10,529 nt of DNA from Ahrensia sp. (GTDB lineage Bacteria > Pseudomonadota > Alphaproteobacteria > Rhizobiales > Rhizobiaceae). The notes below the pieces were generated by a model. The model did not search any database, had not been told where the DNA came from, and saw only the letters and a list, made by a program, of their open reading frames with translations. This document shows, piece after piece, positions 1 to 6,164 of the stretch; positions within the stretch are counted from its first letter, which is position 1; each line of letters starts with the position of its first letter. A program made the translations under genes and the position numbers. The stretch covers positions 1 through 10,529 of the forward strand of contig JAHEJF010000031.1 in the NCBI GenBank assembly GCA_024639025.1. Direction: 5' to 3'.

Positions 1-114
1 CCCGCTGAGAAAGGCGCCGATCCAAATGATAAATCCCGTCAACAAACCTGCCAGAGCACGTGTCTTTTGCGCTGGCGTAAGCTCTATGCCGATTGGGTTG
101 CTCAACGTGGTCAA
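1..114 (-). CDS. N-terminus of a hydrophobic protein, possibly polysaccharide polymerase/ligase (partial)
   Basis: An open frame of 38 codons runs from a TTG at 114 (or a second TTG at 105) to the left edge without a stop. It reads TTLSNPIGIELTPAQKTRAL, then a glycine-rich hydrophobic run (LLTGFIIWIGAFLSG) that looks like a first transmembrane helix. The TTG at 114 overlaps the stop of the upstream glycosylphosphotransferase gene (TTGA), which suggests translational coupling in one operon; a weak GGA lies about 10 nt upstream. A short basic/polar N-terminus before a membrane helix, downstream of an initiating transferase, fits an O-antigen polymerase/ligase-like (Wzy) protein or a flippase, but no diagnostic motif is visible. 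Another frame starting with ATG at 119 is also open to the edge but is hydrophilic and less likely. The start and the function are uncertain. Confidence 0.45.
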   Translation of the reverse strand, partial: MTTLSNPIGIELTPAQKTRALAGLLTGFIIWIGAFLSG

Positions 115-1664
115 TAGGCATTGTCCGATTTAGTGATAAGGCTGATGGGCGTCATGAACAGGATCTTCAGATCAAACAGAACCGACCAGTTCTCGATGTA
201 ATACAAATCACATTCCGTCCGCATCTTGATCTTGTCGTCATGATCAATCTCGCCGCGCCAGCCATTGATCTGGGCCCATCCGGTGACACCTGGTTTGACG
301 CGATGCCGGGCAAAATAGCCATCAACCACCTCGCCATATAGCCTGTCGCGCGTCTGGGCGAGAACCGCGTGCGGGCGTGGTCCAACAAGTGAAAGATCGC
401 CACGCAACGCGTTGAAAAACTGAGGTAATTCATCAATAGAAGTTTTCCGGATAAACCGTCCAACTGGCGTGACCCGCGGATCGCCTTTTTTGACGGCGTT
501 GCGTGCAGTTTGGTCCTGTTGCTCCACATACATGGAGCGGAATTTGAAAACTCGAATGATTTCGTTGTTAAAGCCGTGGCGTTCCTGCACGAAGATCGCC
601 GGCCCCCTTGATGTCAGTTTTACCGCCAGAAAGGCACCCAGCATGATTGGCGAAAGGACAATGATGCCGAGCACGGAAAACACGATGTCAAAGGCGCGCT
701 TTGCAACAGAATCCCAGTCTCGGATCGGACGATCGAAAATGTCAAACATCGGCAGCTTGCCGATATATGAATAGGTGCGGGGCCGAAAGCGCAGATTGCT
801 CGAGTGAGCCGAGAGCCGAATATCGACCGGCAGAATCCAAAGCTTCTTGAGCATAGCCAGCACACGCGATTCCGCGCTAAAGGGCAGGGACACGATGAGC
901 ATGGATATGCGTGCGCGTCTTGAAAATTCTACCAGTTCCTCGATATTGCCCAGTTTGGGGTAACCTGCGACGATTGGCGGGGAACGATCATTGTCGCGAT
1001 CATCAAAAATACCGCAAATTCGGATCTCGTTGTCCGCTTGCTGCTCCAGAGCGCGAATTAGGCGTTCCGCAGACTTGCCTCCGCCAACAATGACCGCCCG
1101 GCGCTCCATCGTACCGTTGCGCCCCCATTTACGGACAAGAAAGTTGAGAGCGAGACGTTCAAAAAACAGGAAAACCAACCCGCTCAAGAACCAGGAACCA
1201 AACCAGACCCGGGAAAACTGCTCAGACATTTTGAGGAAGAACACAGCAATTAGCAGCATGGCGAAGGTGGCTGACCAACTCAGTATGATTTTGCCAAACG
1301 CACTGAAGGAGTGCCGGAACGAACGGATTTGATAGCCATCCATCAATTGCAGGAACACGACAAAAACAGCCGAACCCGTAACAGCAGCAATGATGTAATG
1401 CCATGGAATGCCGCCTGGTACTGTCCAGGACACGCCGACATAACCGGCCATGATCCCAATCGCGATCGCAATCAACATGAAAAATTCAATCAAACGCAAT
1501 GTGCCGGTCAACATGGCCGGCGAGACCGTGTCAGTGCGATATTCCGCAGCGATGCGCTCAGCCAACGGGTTGAGCACGCCGTCTTTGACGGTCAGTCCCT
1601 CACCGTCGTCATACTCGATGACGGCTTCACGGTTGAAACGTTCTTGCGGGTCGAAAGTGTTCAT
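111..1664 (-). CDS. Undecaprenyl-phosphate sugar-1-phosphate transferase (WcaJ/HfsE/UppE type)
   Basis: This 517-residue polyisoprenyl-phosphate hexose-1-phosphate transferase should start the polysaccharide repeat unit by moving a sugar-1-phosphate from a nucleotide sugar onto undecaprenyl phosphate at the inner membrane. Visible parts: a polar N-terminus (1-52); hydrophobic segments near 53-75, 88-107, 124-145 and 153-176; a Rossmann-like domain from about 188 with VIVGGGKSAERLI; a re-entrant hydrophobic segment (about 324-350); then the catalytic bacterial sugar transferase domain with KFRSM (374-378), RKTSIDELPQ (406-415), SLVGPRPH (425-432) and KPGVTGWAQING (457-468). The D-E pair in IDELPQ is the usual catalytic acidic site. 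Full architecture and length are typical of the long (WcaJ-like) class. AAGGAC lies 9 nt upstream of the ATG. A 180-bp gap with a hairpin separates it from the upstream glycosyltransferase, so it may have its own promoter. The sugar transferred (glucose or galactose) cannot be read from the sequence. Confidence 0.93.
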   Translation of the reverse strand: MNTFDPQERFNREAVIEYDDGEGLTVKDGVLNPLAERIAAEYRTDTVSPAMLTGTLRLIEFFMLIAIAIGIMAGYVGVSWTVPGGIPWHYIIAAVTGSAVFVVFLQLMDGYQIRSFRHSFSAFGKIILSWSATFAMLLIAVFFLKMSEQFSRVWFGSWFLSGLVFLFFERLALNFLVRKWGRNGTMERRAVIVGGGKSAERLIRALEQQADNEIRICGIFDDRDNDRSPPIVAGYPKLGNIEELVEFSRRARISMLIVSLPFSAESRVLAMLKKLWILPVDIRLSAHSSNLRFRPRTYSYIGKLPMFDIFDRPIRDWDSVAKRAFDIVFSVLGIIVLSPIMLGAFLAVKLTSRGPAIFVQERHGFNNEIIRVFKFRSMYVEQQDQTARNAVKKGDPRVTPVGRFIRKTSIDELPQFFNALRGDLSLVGPRPHAVLAQTRDRLYGEVVDGYFARHRVKPGVTGWAQINGWRGEIDHDDKIKMRTECDLYYIENWSVLFDLKILFMTPISLITKSDNAY

Positions 1665-1680
1665 TCAAGTCATGTCCTTG

Positions 1681-1712
1681 GACCATTGCCCTCACAATAT
1701 GGTCAATGCCCT
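1681..1712. repeat. Imperfect 12-bp direct repeat, 20 bp apart, upstream of the glycosylphosphotransferase
   Basis: GACCATTGCCCT (1681-1692) and GGTCAATGCCCT (1701-1712) match at 9 of 12 positions. Their starts are 20 bp apart, about two helical turns. The first six bases GACCAT and the inner ATGGTC (minus strand) also form a short inverted repeat. They lie 17-48 bp upstream of the transferase start and could be a regulator site, but the promoter itself is not obvious. Confidence 0.3.
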
Positions 1713-1748
1713 AAGAAACGCTTGATAAATGCAAAATATTTCAGCTAG

Positions 1749-1775
1749 AGCGTTTCAGTCTTCATCTGAAACGCT
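1749..1775. repeat. Perfect 10-bp inverted repeat (AGCGTTTCAG...CTGAAACGCT)
   Basis: AGCGTTTCAG (1749-1758) and CTGAAACGCT (1766-1775) form a perfect 10-bp stem with a 7-nt loop in the gap between the GT4 gene and the initiating-transferase gene. A third copy of the arm, GAAACGCT, lies at 1715-1722. No T-run follows the stem on the minus strand, so it is not a standard Rho-independent terminator. It could act as an attenuator or mRNA-processing hairpin in the operon. From memory, similar CTAGAGCGTTTC... palindromes are dispersed in many Rhizobiales genomes, so it may be a copy of such a small intergenic repeat. Confidence 0.6.
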
Positions 1776-1844
1776 GGCGGGGATCAGGCATTGAAAATAT
1801 TGGATAAATCCGGCTACCGCAATTCGATCAATGGCTGACAGAGT

Positions 1845-2975
1845 CTATGCGTTGCGTCTGCCAACAAGGCTTGTTTGATAAGCGTCCAGCATCGCGTCGG
1901 CCATGGATTCGGCACTGAATCGTCGCTTGAGAGCTTCGTGACTGGGCATCCGGTCGATCAAATGCGGCAAATCTTCCAATGCTCGCCGCATGCGCGCTGT
2001 AAGGGCATCAATATCCGGCTCGATGAGAACATCGCTCGCATTGTCGAAAATCTCCGGAATGCCTCCGACATTGGTGGTGATCAGGGGACAGCCCGCTGCA
2101 AGCGATTCAAGCACAATATAGGGCATCGCCTCGGCGCGCGAAGGAATCACAACACACCGACCCAACTGGAATGCGGCACGTGCCGGCATGGGCGGCCGAA
2201 TTGTGACATTGGTTTGGAGATCGCGCTCTTTGATCATGTCATGCAATTCATCCCGATCCGGCCCCGCGCCTACAAGCACCGCAGAGATATCCTCGGCACC
2301 TTCTGCCTTGAGCCGGGAAACAGCCCGGATGAAAAGGTCAGGGCCCTTGAGCATGCGCAGTTCACCAACGAAGACGAAATCGACTGGATTTTCGACCAGT
2401 TTGATCGGTTCGAATTCTTCGCTTGTCAGGCCGTTATAGATGATGCCGGATTCGCACGCTGGCTTGCCGACTTTTTCATGATAGGCGCTCTGTTCATACT
2501 GAGCGACGAAGTTGAGGCGATCAGTCATGCCCTCAAGCATTCGCTCGACCTTGAAATAGAGTTTGCCGTTCCTGCTGTCTGGATCGAAGTGCAGACTGCC
2601 TCCATGCGGTGAGTAAAATCGGGCAGGTTTGCCGCGAGGTGTCGTGGTCAGGGTCCCGCACGCTCTGGCATAAACACCCCCTTTGGCGCCGTGTCCGTGC
2701 ACGACGTCCGGTTCCAGCTTCTTGAGAACACTCAATATTTTAGAGGCTGAATAAATATCAGAGGGTCCAATGGACCGGCTCATTGGTGATCGGGTAACAC
2801 CCAGTTTGATTTCTTTGTCGAGATTGGAAATCAGGGCTTCATTGTAACCCGGTGTGCCTTCGACGTCGCAAATAATTCCGACATCGTGCCCCATCGCAGT
2901 ATGCAACATGGACAGGTCGCGCACATGCCGAAGAACGCCACCCATCGGTGCGCGCAAGACGTGGACAATGCGCAA
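1845..2975 (-). CDS. GT4-family glycosyltransferase
   Basis: A GT-B fold glycosyltransferase of family 4, expected to add a sugar from a nucleotide donor to the lipid-linked repeat unit on the cytoplasmic face of the inner membrane. The N-terminus shows RIVHVLRAPMGG with the glycine loop of the first Rossmann domain, then DVVHGHGAKGG. The C-terminal half shows FVGELRMLKGPDLFIRA, with an R..KG basic pair, and the retaining-GT EX7E motif in SRAEAMPYIVLESLAAG, followed by TTNVGGIPEI. No signal peptide or membrane helix is seen. There is no ATG near the front: the frame can start at TTG 2993 (382 aa) or TTG 2975 (376 aa). I prefer 2975 because GAAGG lies 7 nt upstream and because relatives, as I recall them, begin M-R-I-x-HVLRAP. 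The gene begins just after the export-lipoprotein stop (3011), so they are probably co-transcribed. Donor and linkage are unknown. Confidence 0.9.
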   Translation of the reverse strand: MRIVHVLRAPMGGVLRHVRDLSMLHTAMGHDVGIICDVEGTPGYNEALISNLDKEIKLGVTRSPMSRSIGPSDIYSASKILSVLKKLEPDVVHGHGAKGGVYARACGTLTTTPRGKPARFYSPHGGSLHFDPDSRNGKLYFKVERMLEGMTDRLNFVAQYEQSAYHEKVGKPACESGIIYNGLTSEEFEPIKLVENPVDFVFVGELRMLKGPDLFIRAVSRLKAEGAEDISAVLVGAGPDRDELHDMIKERDLQTNVTIRPPMPARAAFQLGRCVVIPSRAEAMPYIVLESLAAGCPLITTNVGGIPEIFDNASDVLIEPDIDALTARMRRALEDLPHLIDRMPSHEALKRRFSAESMADAMLDAYQTSLVGRRNA

Positions 2976-3010
2976 AGTGTGGCCTTCAACCAAATTGCCG
3001 TTCCGAACTG

Positions 3011-3583
3011 CTAAAAGATTCGTTCCCGTACATATATCGTATCACCGGGCATAACGGGATCAGTAATTATTACCCGTCCTGTCATGACCTCGCCGTTGAT
3101 TTGGCGGGTGATATCAACATTGGACTGGTTGGCCCGTGAAGAGAAGCCGCCAGCTGCGGCCACAGCCATTTGTACGGTCATTCCCGGACGATAGGCATAT
3201 TGGCCGGAAGAACCGACTTCTCCCATCACAAAAAGCGTTCGGTAATTGGCCACCTCTACAGAAACATCGGGGTCACGCAAGAAACCGTTGCGCAGTTTCT
3301 GCGCGATATCGCCTTCAAGTTGCTGCACGGTGCGTCCGCGAGCAGCGACTGCGCCAACGAGCGGGAACGAGATATAGCCGGACTGATCGACATTGTAGCT
3401 GTTGCTCAAATCGCCTTGGTCAAAAACCGTCACCCGCACCTGGTCACCGGCGTCAAGCAGATAGGGTTGGTTGATCACTTCATGAAAGTTCGCAGGGGCA
3501 GGGCGATAGCCCGAACAGGCGCTCAAACCCAGAAGGGCTGCGCTTACTGCAATTGCTTTGAACAAGTTTGGCCGTGTAATCAT
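3011..3583 (-). CDS. Polysaccharide export outer-membrane lipoprotein (OPX/Wza-like, HfsD/UppC type)
   Basis: A short OPX protein (190 aa from the preferred start) that should carry polysaccharide across the periplasm and outer membrane with the Wzz-like protein encoded divergently. It has a basic N-terminus, a hydrophobic signal and lipobox LSAC, with the lipidated Cys at residue 23. A Poly_export domain follows (from about YLLDAGDQVRVTVFDQGDLS through DGYISFPLVG-like DQSGYISFPLVGAV to DPDVSVEV), then one SLBB domain (LFVMGEVGSSGQYAYRPGMT... to the end). The chain stops at GDTIYVRERIF, right after the SLBB, so it lacks the C-terminal amphipathic helix by which E. coli Wza (about 380 aa) spans the outer membrane. 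The start is taken as ATG 3583 because GGAA sits 6 nt upstream; an in-frame ATG at 3595 has no good ribosome site and would add four residues. It is first in the leftward operon. Confidence 0.9.
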   Translation of the reverse strand: MITRPNLFKAIAVSAALLGLSACSGYRPAPANFHEVINQPYLLDAGDQVRVTVFDQGDLSNSYNVDQSGYISFPLVGAVAARGRTVQQLEGDIAQKLRNGFLRDPDVSVEVANYRTLFVMGEVGSSGQYAYRPGMTVQMAVAAAGGFSSRANQSNVDITRQINGEVMTGRVIITDPVMPGDTIYVRERIF

Positions 3584-3605
3584 AACGCGTTCCATTAAGG
3601 ATTTT

Positions 3606-3620
3606 GGCGCGCACCGCGCC
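3606..3620 (-). promoter_or_regulatory. GC-rich hairpin in the OPX leader
   Basis: On the minus strand GGCGCG-GTG-CGCGCC forms a perfect 6-bp stem with a 3-nt loop, ending 22 nt before the ATG at 3583. It is followed by AAAAT rather than a T-run, so it is not a terminator. It could be a leader hairpin or a palindromic DNA site. Confidence 0.35.
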
Positions 3621-3650
3621 GATACTCTTGCCCCTTTATCTCTCTATTAA

Positions 3651-3667
3651 GGTTAATGGCCGGTAAA
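3651..3667 (-). promoter_or_regulatory. Candidate CtrA-like box facing the OPX operon
   Basis: The minus strand reads TTTACC-N5-TTAACC, with half-sites spaced 11 bp apart. The CtrA consensus of Alphaproteobacteria is TTAAC-N6-TTAAC, with half-site TTAACCAT, so this site differs at one core base. It lies 67 nt upstream of the ATG at 3583. A further TTAA follows directly at 3647-3650. Binding by CtrA or another OmpR-family regulator is inferred. Confidence 0.4.
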
Positions 3668-3755
3668 AGCGCTGCGCAGAATCTGAGCCAAGTGGCAGGC
3701 GCGAGGCGTTTGAAGAGAATTTTGTTAGGACACTGGTAATCATTCCCAATGAAGC

Positions 3756-3784
3756 GTTACCGCCCGGTTTACCTGCTGGTTACC
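3756..3784 (+). promoter_or_regulatory. Three phased (G/T)TTACC repeats facing the Wzz-like gene
   Basis: GTTACC (3756-3761), TTTACC (3768-3773) and GTTACC (3779-3784) are direct repeats whose starts are 12 and 11 bp apart, on one face of the helix. The last two form TTTACC-N5-GTTACC, the same layout as the box facing the other way at 3651-3667. The array ends 64 nt upstream of the ATG at 3849. An inverted GGTAA at 3735-3739 adds a fourth, oppositely oriented copy. Such phased repeats are typical of OmpR-family response-regulator sites. Confidence 0.4.
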
Positions 3785-3812
3785 ATGTTGATTTAGAAAG
3801 GATGCAATTGTC

Positions 3813-3826
3813 CGCGCCTTTGCGCG
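3813..3826 (+). promoter_or_regulatory. GC-rich hairpin in the Wzz-like leader
   Basis: CGCGC-CTTT-GCGCG forms a 5-bp stem with a 4-nt loop, ending 22 nt before the ATG at 3849, the same distance as the hairpin before the divergent gene. Role unknown. Confidence 0.3.
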
Positions 3827-3848
3827 TCTTGTGTTCGGAGTCAGAGTA

Positions 3849-6077
3849 ATGTCGGGTTTTCAAGGCCAATCCAGCGATGCAGATATTGATATCGGCCAGC
3901 TGTTCGCCGCAATTTGGCGTGACAAGCTCCGCATCCTGACTGGCGCGCTCATCGTCACGGTTCTGACCCTTGTAGCCCTGAGCCTGGTTTCACCAAAATA
4001 CACTGCAGAGACCAAGCTGCTCATTGACGCCAATGAATCTGTCTTCACGCGGCCTTCCAATGAGAACCAGCAAGTCGATAGGTCCACTCAGGTGGATCTT
4101 GAAAGTGTTGCCAGCCAGGTGGAAGTGATCAATTCCAGCGATCTCTTGCTCAGTGTGGCTGAACAGCTCGGTTTGGAGGGCAGGGAAGAGTTCAACAGCG
4201 CCAGCAACCCATCTGCCCTCAAGATGGGCATGATTACACTGGGTCTTGTCGCCGACCCCACATCCCTGCCGGCGGATCAGCGCATTCTGGATGCGATCCG
4301 TGAACGCTTGACTGTCTATGCAGTCGCTGAGTCCCGCGTCATTGTCATCGAGTTTGAATCCGCTGATCGCGAATTGGCAGCCCAGTTTCCCAATGAACTC
4401 GCTAAAGCCTATTCGGCAATTGAAAGCCGGGCACAATTACAAAATACCGGCGAGGCGGCCGAGTATCTCGCTGTTGAAATCGAACAACTTGAGAAAGGCA
4501 TTCGTGATGCCGAAGCTCGCGTTGCTGACTTCAGGGCAGAATCTGGCCTGTTGGTGGGCGACAACAACGAGGTGCTCGTCACTCAGCAGCTCGCTGAACT
4601 GTCCACTGAATTGTCGCGTGTGCGTGCAGAGCGTTCAAGCATCGAGGGCAGGGTCCGTAGTGTTGAGCAGGCATTGCAAAACGGATCATCCTTGGACACC
4701 TTGCCGGACGTTATCAATTCACCTCTGATCGAGCGGCTCAAGGAGCAGGAAATCCAGCTCAATGCCGAAATTGCTGATCTCTCGACAACATTGTTGCCCG
4801 GCCATCCGCGCATTCGGGCACTGCGCTCGCAATTGGGGGATTTACGAGCCCAGATTCGCAATCAGGCGCGCAACGTTCTCGAAGGTCTGCGAAACCAGGC
4901 TGCGACAGAGCGCAGCCGCGAGGCCGAGTTGATTGCCGATGTCAATAATCTGAAAGCTGCCTCGACCGAAGCCAACAGCAAGCAGGTTGAGCTGCGCGCC
5001 CTGGAACGTGTCGCTGCGTCTCAGCGCGATTTGCTGGAAAGCTATCTCATTCGGTTCCGGGAGGCACGCTCGCGCGATGAAACCGAATATGCGCCGCCCA
5101 ATGCAAGGATCATTTCAACAGCGACAACACCGATTGAAGCATCTTTCCCGAAAATGATGCCCATGCTCGCCGCTGCGTTTCTGGGGTCCATGCTGGTCAT
5201 GATCATGGTGACGCTCGTGCGCGAGTTGCTTTCAGGTCGCGCGCTCGTGCCAGCAGCCCGTTCTGCTGCGCCCGCGCCCACTCCAGCGCCAATCCGGGTA
5301 AATGAGCCAACTGCCGCCAGCGAAACCGGTGAGGCATTTGCAACAAGATCGTCGGTTGGGCGAAAGATTGTCGGACCAGCCATCCTGGCTAAATCAGAGC
5401 CCGAAACGCCATTGGATGAATTGGCGGCACTTGCCCCGGATGCCCCAGATGCCGCCTTGGCACCAGAACAAGCCTCTGCTGCCAATGACAATTATTCTGT
5501 TGCAGCGCTTACGGACATTCTGATTCAGCGCGGCTCAAATCGCGCCATCGTCGTTTCGCCGGAAGGCGACACAGGTTCAATCTGCACTGTCGAATTGGTG
5601 CGCTCGCTGGCAGACGAGGGCTTGCGCGCCGTTCTGGTCGATTTGACTGGCACCGCAGCATCATCACAGCACATGCTGGCTGATTTCACATTGCCTGGCA
5701 TCACTGAGCTTCTGGCCGCTCAGGCTCCTTATGCTGAAGTTATTCATGCGGACGCAGCCACCCGCGCCCATGTGATCCCCACCGGCAATGCCGATCCGTC
5801 AGTGGCCATGCGTGCGGTCGACAGATTGCCAATCATCATGAATGCGTTGAGCGCAGCTTATGACATTGTCATTGCAGATTGTGGACCAACAGATGCCGCC
5901 GGTCTCAAACGCCTGACATCCGAAGACACCGCAGTGATCATGGCGATGGTGGAGCCTGATTCAGGGCAGGTTGTGCGCGCGGCAGAAGATCTCATTGCGG
6001 GCGGTTACAATGATGTGTTGATTGTGACGGGCGAAGACATGCCTTTGCCACCCAGTCCGGATCGGCAATTTGCCTGA
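3849..6077 (+). CDS. Wzz/GumC-type polysaccharide co-polymerase with degenerate BY-kinase domain
   Basis: An inner-membrane co-polymerase (742 aa) expected to control chain length and bridge the polymerase to the outer-membrane exporter. Numbering from ATG 3849: a short cytoplasmic N-terminus (DIDIGQLFAAIWRDK), TM1 about 29-47, a periplasmic Wzz domain with long heptad-like coiled coils (about 200-275, 290-400) and LPGHP (317-320 region), a GNVR-like segment PPNARIISTATTPIEASFP (about 416-434), TM2 about 436-457, an Ala/Pro-rich cytoplasmic linker (about 462-547), then an ATPase-fold domain (about 548-742). That domain aligns without gaps to BY-kinase P-loops, but GEGKST is replaced by GDTGSI, losing the invariant Lys. 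Walker A' keeps only its first Asp (VLVDLTG, D598), and Walker B remains as DIVIADCGP (D677). No C-terminal Tyr cluster is present. The domain is therefore probably non-catalytic. GTG 3831 is an alternative start, but GGAG lies 8 nt upstream of ATG 3849. It is transcribed divergently from the OPX gene. Confidence 0.9.
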   Translation: MSGFQGQSSDADIDIGQLFAAIWRDKLRILTGALIVTVLTLVALSLVSPKYTAETKLLIDANESVFTRPSNENQQVDRSTQVDLESVASQVEVINSSDLLLSVAEQLGLEGREEFNSASNPSALKMGMITLGLVADPTSLPADQRILDAIRERLTVYAVAESRVIVIEFESADRELAAQFPNELAKAYSAIESRAQLQNTGEAAEYLAVEIEQLEKGIRDAEARVADFRAESGLLVGDNNEVLVTQQLAELSTELSRVRAERSSIEGRVRSVEQALQNGSSLDTLPDVINSPLIERLKEQEIQLNAEIADLSTTLLPGHPRIRALRSQLGDLRAQIRNQARNVLEGLRNQAATERSREAELIADVNNLKAASTEANSKQVELRALERVAASQRDLLESYLIRFREARSRDETEYAPPNARIISTATTPIEASFPKMMPMLAAAFLGSMLVMIMVTLVRELLSGRALVPAARSAAPAPTPAPIRVNEPTAASETGEAFATRSSVGRKIVGPAILAKSEPETPLDELAALAPDAPDAALAPEQASAANDNYSVAALTDILIQRGSNRAIVVSPEGDTGSICTVELVRSLADEGLRAVLVDLTGTAASSQHMLADFTLPGITELLAAQAPYAEVIHADAATRAHVIPTGNADPSVAMRAVDRLPIIMNALSAAYDIVIADCGPTDAAGLKRLTSEDTAVIMAMVEPDSGQVVRAAEDLIAGGYNDVLIVTGEDMPLPPSPDRQFA

Positions 6078-6164
6078 AACGGTGTGGTAATTAGTACGCT
6101 TGGGCATAGAAAATCCGGAAGGAAACTGAATGCACCGCCTTCTCCAAGGTTTAACAAGCCCTGA
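6078..6164. other. Short gap between convergent genes, no clear terminator
   Basis: This 87-bp gap separates the stops of the Wzz-like gene and the GNAT gene. The only fold noticed is AGGTTT...AAACCT (6147-6152 with 6171-6176), a 6-bp stem with an 18-nt loop that runs into the GNAT coding end and lacks a T-run. No convincing terminator is seen. Confidence 0.4.

Larger units (their letters stand above)
3584..3848. promoter_or_regulatory. Divergent promoter region between the OPX and Wzz-like genes
   Basis: This 265-bp stretch holds no gene and must carry the promoters of the leftward export/GT/transferase operon and of the rightward Wzz-like gene. It contains paired TTTACC/TTAACC-like boxes facing each gene and a GC-rich hairpin 22 nt upstream of each inferred start, listed separately. 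No textbook -35/-10 pair is clear on either strand, which fits activator-dependent promoters. Confidence 0.65.

Noticed and set aside
1665..1673. Minimal ORF ATG-ACT-TGA just before the transferase start
   Set aside because: The AAGGAC site abuts this ATG and is too close to serve it, but is well spaced for ATG 1664; no sign of a regulatory upstream ORF.
1749..1775. Hairpin as a Rho-independent terminator
   Set aside because: No U-tract follows the stem in the minus-strand transcript, so only a repeat is called.
1875..2612. 245-codon open frame on the plus strand
   Set aside because: It lies wholly opposite the GT4 gene, has no family-like motifs, and is a shadow of its codon bias.
3831..3848. 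GTG start for the Wzz-like protein
   Set aside because: The GGAG that would serve translation lies inside this extension and is well placed for ATG 3849.
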